Shown: positions 6,328-7,991 of the stretch, one piece after another
Layout: the number at the start of each line of letters is the position of its first letter
Numbering within the stretch: the stretch's first letter is position 1
Origin: Oscillospiraceae bacterium
Lineage (GTDB): Bacteria; Bacillota; Clostridia; Oscillospirales; Ruminococcaceae
NCBI GenBank assembly: GCA_003453215.1
Contig: DMMB01000005.1
Location: 5,883 to 13,873, forward strand
DNA length: 7,991 nt
Reading direction: 5' to 3'
Notes under the pieces: generated by a model
Told to the model about the DNA's origin: nothing
The model's input: the letters and a program-made list of their open reading frames with translations, nothing else
The model's database searches: none
Program-made: the position numbers and the translations under genes

Positions 6328-7015
6328 CCGCGTAACGCTGCGGGAAATAGCAGCGAACCTATTGTATCCGCCCCGGTGCCTGCTGTGCGGCAGTCTGTGC
6401 GGCTGGGAAGAAACGCTGTGCCCGGCCTGCCGGGAAAAGTGGCCGCAGGCCGGCTGCCGTCTGGAGGAAAACCAGTTCGGCTGCCAAAAGCTTCTTTGGT
6501 GTGCCCCTTATGAGGGCGTTTTTCGCCGCGGCATGGAGCAGTTTAAGTTCCAGGGAGTGCGGGAAAGCGGCCGCCTTTTTGGCGGGCTTCTGGCCGAGGC
6601 CATCCGGCAGAGCGGCATTCTGCCGGAACTGACCGCAGTGACCTATGTCCCCATGCCGCCGGAGCGGGAGCGTCACCGCGGGTATAATCAATCGGCACTG
6701 CTGGCAAAATATCTTTCGCAGGAACTGAACCTGCCGCTGCGGGAGGGGGTGCTGGCCCGGGAGGGCCGGGCAACCGCCCATGCGGCGCAGGGGCGCGCCG
6801 CCCGCATTGCATTGGCCGGAGAAAGCTACCGCGCCGGGAAAAAGAAATTGCCGCAGGGGGAGTGCATTTTGCTGGTGGATGACATCCTTACCACCGGCGC
6901 CACCATAGAAAATTGTGCTGCGCTGCTCAAGGAACAGGGAGCCGGGAGGGCCTATGGGGCGGCGGTGCTGCGCACCCCCGGGTCGGAGCAAAAAGACAAA
7001 AAGGATAAATTGTAA
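6320..7015 (+). CDS. comFC: ComFC-family phosphoribosyltransferase-fold protein
   Basis: A 231-residue cytoplasmic protein of the ComF/GntX family, needed in several naturally competent bacteria for handling of incoming single-stranded DNA; its exact chemistry is unsettled. The N-terminus has a zinc-ribbon-like cluster: Cys20-x2-Cys23, Cys27, Cys34-x2-Cys37. A phosphoribosyltransferase-type domain follows, with VPMPPERERHRGYNQS and the PRPP-binding loop VDDILTTGAT (186-195, Asp187 and Asp188). The start is the ATG at 6320, which overlaps the recD2 stop in ATGAGTGA and has CAGGAG 7 bases upstream inside recD2; a longer frame from 6248 is just recD2 overlap. Tight coupling to a helicase gene fits a DNA-processing role. 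No other competence gene is in the window. No terminator hairpin is visible after the stop, so read-through into mreB is possible. Confidence 0.92.
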   Translation: MSDRVTLREIAANLLYPPRCLLCGSLCGWEETLCPACREKWPQAGCRLEENQFGCQKLLWCAPYEGVFRRGMEQFKFQGVRESGRLFGGLLAEAIRQSGILPELTAVTYVPMPPERERHRGYNQSALLAKYLSQELNLPLREGVLAREGRATAHAAQGRAARIALAGESYRAGKKKLPQGECILLVDDILTTGATIENCAALLKEQGAGRAYGAAVLRTPGSEQKDKKDKL

Positions 7016-7043
7016 ATTTACTGAGAAATCAATGGCCACAGCT

Positions 7044-7072
7044 TTGACATTACCGGTGGATAATGGTATGAT
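7044..7072 (+). promoter_or_regulatory. Sigma-A promoter of mreB
   Basis: A perfect -35 TTGACA (7044-7049), a 17-bp spacer and TATGAT (7067-7072) as -10, one mismatch from consensus. Transcription would start near 7079, giving a leader of about 57 nt. An imperfect dyad, ATTACC / GGATAAT (7049-7064), fills the spacer and could be a regulator site, but may be chance. Confidence 0.8.
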
Positions 7073-7091
7073 AAATCCATAAATGGGAAAA

Positions 7092-7105
7092 GCCGCCCCG
7101 GCGGC
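7092..7105 (+). other. GC-rich hairpin in the mreB leader
   Basis: GCCGC-CCCG-GCGGC can form a 5-bp all-GC stem with a 4-base loop, about 13 nt after the expected transcription start and 18 nt before the GAGGG ribosome binding site (7123-7127). It is followed by CAAAGCTACAG, not a T-tract, so it is unlikely to terminate. A 5' stabilising stem or a protein-binding leader element is possible. Confidence 0.4.
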
Positions 7106-7136
7106 CAAAGCTACAGCGAAATGAGGGAATAACAAG

Positions 7137-7991
7137 GTGTTTGCAAACGATATCGGAATTGACCTGGGTACCGCCACAACCCTGATTCATATAGCCGGAA
7201 AAGGCATTGTCCTGCGGGAACCGTCCATTGTGGCCATGGATGAGCGGAATGGGCAGGTTTTGGCCGTCGGCGATGAGGCCTATACCATGCTGGGAAAAAC
7301 CGCCTCGGATGTTCGGGTGGTGCGCCCCCTGGAAGATGGCGTTATCAGCGATTACGAAGTGACCGAGCAGATGCTCAAACACTTTTTTGCCAAGGTGAAC
7401 CCCAGCCGGGTTTTTAAACCCCGCGTCTGTGTTTGTGTGCCCAGCGCCATTACCGAAGTGGAGTCCCGCTCCGTCATCGATACGGTAATGTCCAGCGGTG
7501 CCCGCAATGTTTACCTGATTGAAGAACCGGTTGCGGCAGCCATTGGCGCCGGTATGGATATTACCCGCCCCGGCGGGATTGTAGTACTGGATATCGGCGG
7601 CGGCACCAGCGATATTGCGGTGCTGTCCCTGAACGGCATTGTCTGCAAAACTTCGGTAAAGATGGCCGGCAATAAGATGAACGCGGCCATCGTGCGGTAT
7701 GTCCGCAGCACCTACAATGTCCTCATTGGTGATTCGACAGCGGACCGCGTTAAGCGGGAAATCGGCACCGTCTGGACCGAGGGCCAACCCGAAAAGACCA
7801 TTGAGGTAAAGGGCCGCAACCTGGTAACCGGTCTGCCGCAGAAAATCACCCTTTCCAGTTATGAGCTGGAAATGCCGCTGCGCATCGAGGTGGAGCGCAT
7901 CATTGTAGCGCTGCAATCGGTGATGGAACAGACCCCGCCGGAACTGGTGGCGGATATTGAGAAGAACGGCCTGCTGATGACCGGCGGCGGC
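7137..7991 (+). CDS. mreB: Rod-shape-determining protein MreB, C-terminus cut by the window edge
   Basis: The first 285 residues of a bacterial actin, the membrane-associated filament that guides lateral peptidoglycan synthesis. The start is GTG at 7137, with GAGGG 9 bases upstream and the first actin motif only a few codons later. Actin-fold motifs: phosphate-1 loop DIGIDLGTATT (5-15), EEPVAAAIGAG, phosphate-2 loop LDIGGGTSDIAV with Asp152, and the start of the adenosine motif LLMTGGG at the very end of the window. MreB/Mbl proteins are about 330-345 residues, so roughly 50 are missing. Paralogues (Mbl, MreBH) cannot be excluded; mreC and mreD would normally be expected nearby but lie outside, if present. 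The gene has its own promoter and follows comFC by 121 bp. Confidence 0.95.
   Translation, partial: MFANDIGIDLGTATTLIHIAGKGIVLREPSIVAMDERNGQVLAVGDEAYTMLGKTASDVRVVRPLEDGVISDYEVTEQMLKHFFAKVNPSRVFKPRVCVCVPSAITEVESRSVIDTVMSSGARNVYLIEEPVAAAIGAGMDITRPGGIVVLDIGGGTSDIAVLSLNGIVCKTSVKMAGNKMNAAIVRYVRSTYNVLIGDSTADRVKREIGTVWTEGQPEKTIEVKGRNLVTGLPQKITLSSYELEMPLRIEVERIIVALQSVMEQTPPELVADIEKNGLLMTGGG

Noticed and set aside
7092..7105. GC-rich hairpin as the terminator of recD2-comFC
   Set aside because: No T-tract follows and it lies downstream of the mreB promoter, so it belongs to the mreB leader.
7050..7916. A 288-codon open frame on the minus strand, opposite mreB
   Set aside because: The plus-strand frame has all the actin-fold motifs; the antisense frame is His/Gly/Asn-rich and shows no domain.

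Overview
The window looks like chromosomal DNA of a Gram-positive gut Clostridia-type bacterium, probably of the Oscillospiraceae/Ruminococcaceae kind. This is inferred from the fairly GC-rich coding DNA with strong AGGAGG-like ribosome binding sites, sigma-A type promoters with 17-bp spacers, and the gene set (RecD2-type helicase, ComFC, MreB, MltG). I cannot place it to genus from sequence alone. The content is mostly conserved housekeeping genes. I see no mobile element, CRISPR array, tRNA, rRNA, phage gene or other sign of transfer.

Minus-strand block, read right to left (3714 to 1). First comes mltG, an endolytic murein transglycosylase with its own TTGATT-17-TATAAT promoter. A 205-bp gap follows, holding a large nested inverted repeat, a candidate promoter and a leader hairpin. 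Next is an uncharacterised protein with a signal peptide, an extracytoplasmic domain and four predicted membrane segments. It ends at a strong intrinsic terminator. Six bases past the terminator's T-tract begins the promoter of a three-gene metal-homeostasis operon: a Fur-family repressor (probably Zur), a ZnuC-type ATPase and a ZnuB-type permease that runs off the left edge. The three genes overlap by 4 and 8 bases. A palindrome at the expected transcription start suggests autoregulation by the metal repressor.

Plus-strand block (3756 to 7991). A small single-membrane-span protein of unknown function overlaps the start of recD2 by 59 bases. recD2 encodes a full-length SF1B helicase and overlaps comFC by 8 bases (ATGAGTGA). 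comFC encodes a phosphoribosyltransferase-fold protein with an N-terminal zinc-ribbon-like cysteine cluster. A 121-bp gap with a near-consensus promoter and a GC-rich leader hairpin precedes mreB, which starts at GTG and is cut by the right edge.

Functional view: mltG and mreB, on opposite strands, both serve cell-wall growth. recD2 and comFC form a DNA-processing/competence-type pair. The regulator-ZnuC-ZnuB operon is a self-contained metal-uptake module whose binding protein (ZnuA) is not seen here. The least explained items are the 322-residue membrane protein, the small protein overlapping recD2 and the nested inverted repeat after mltG.
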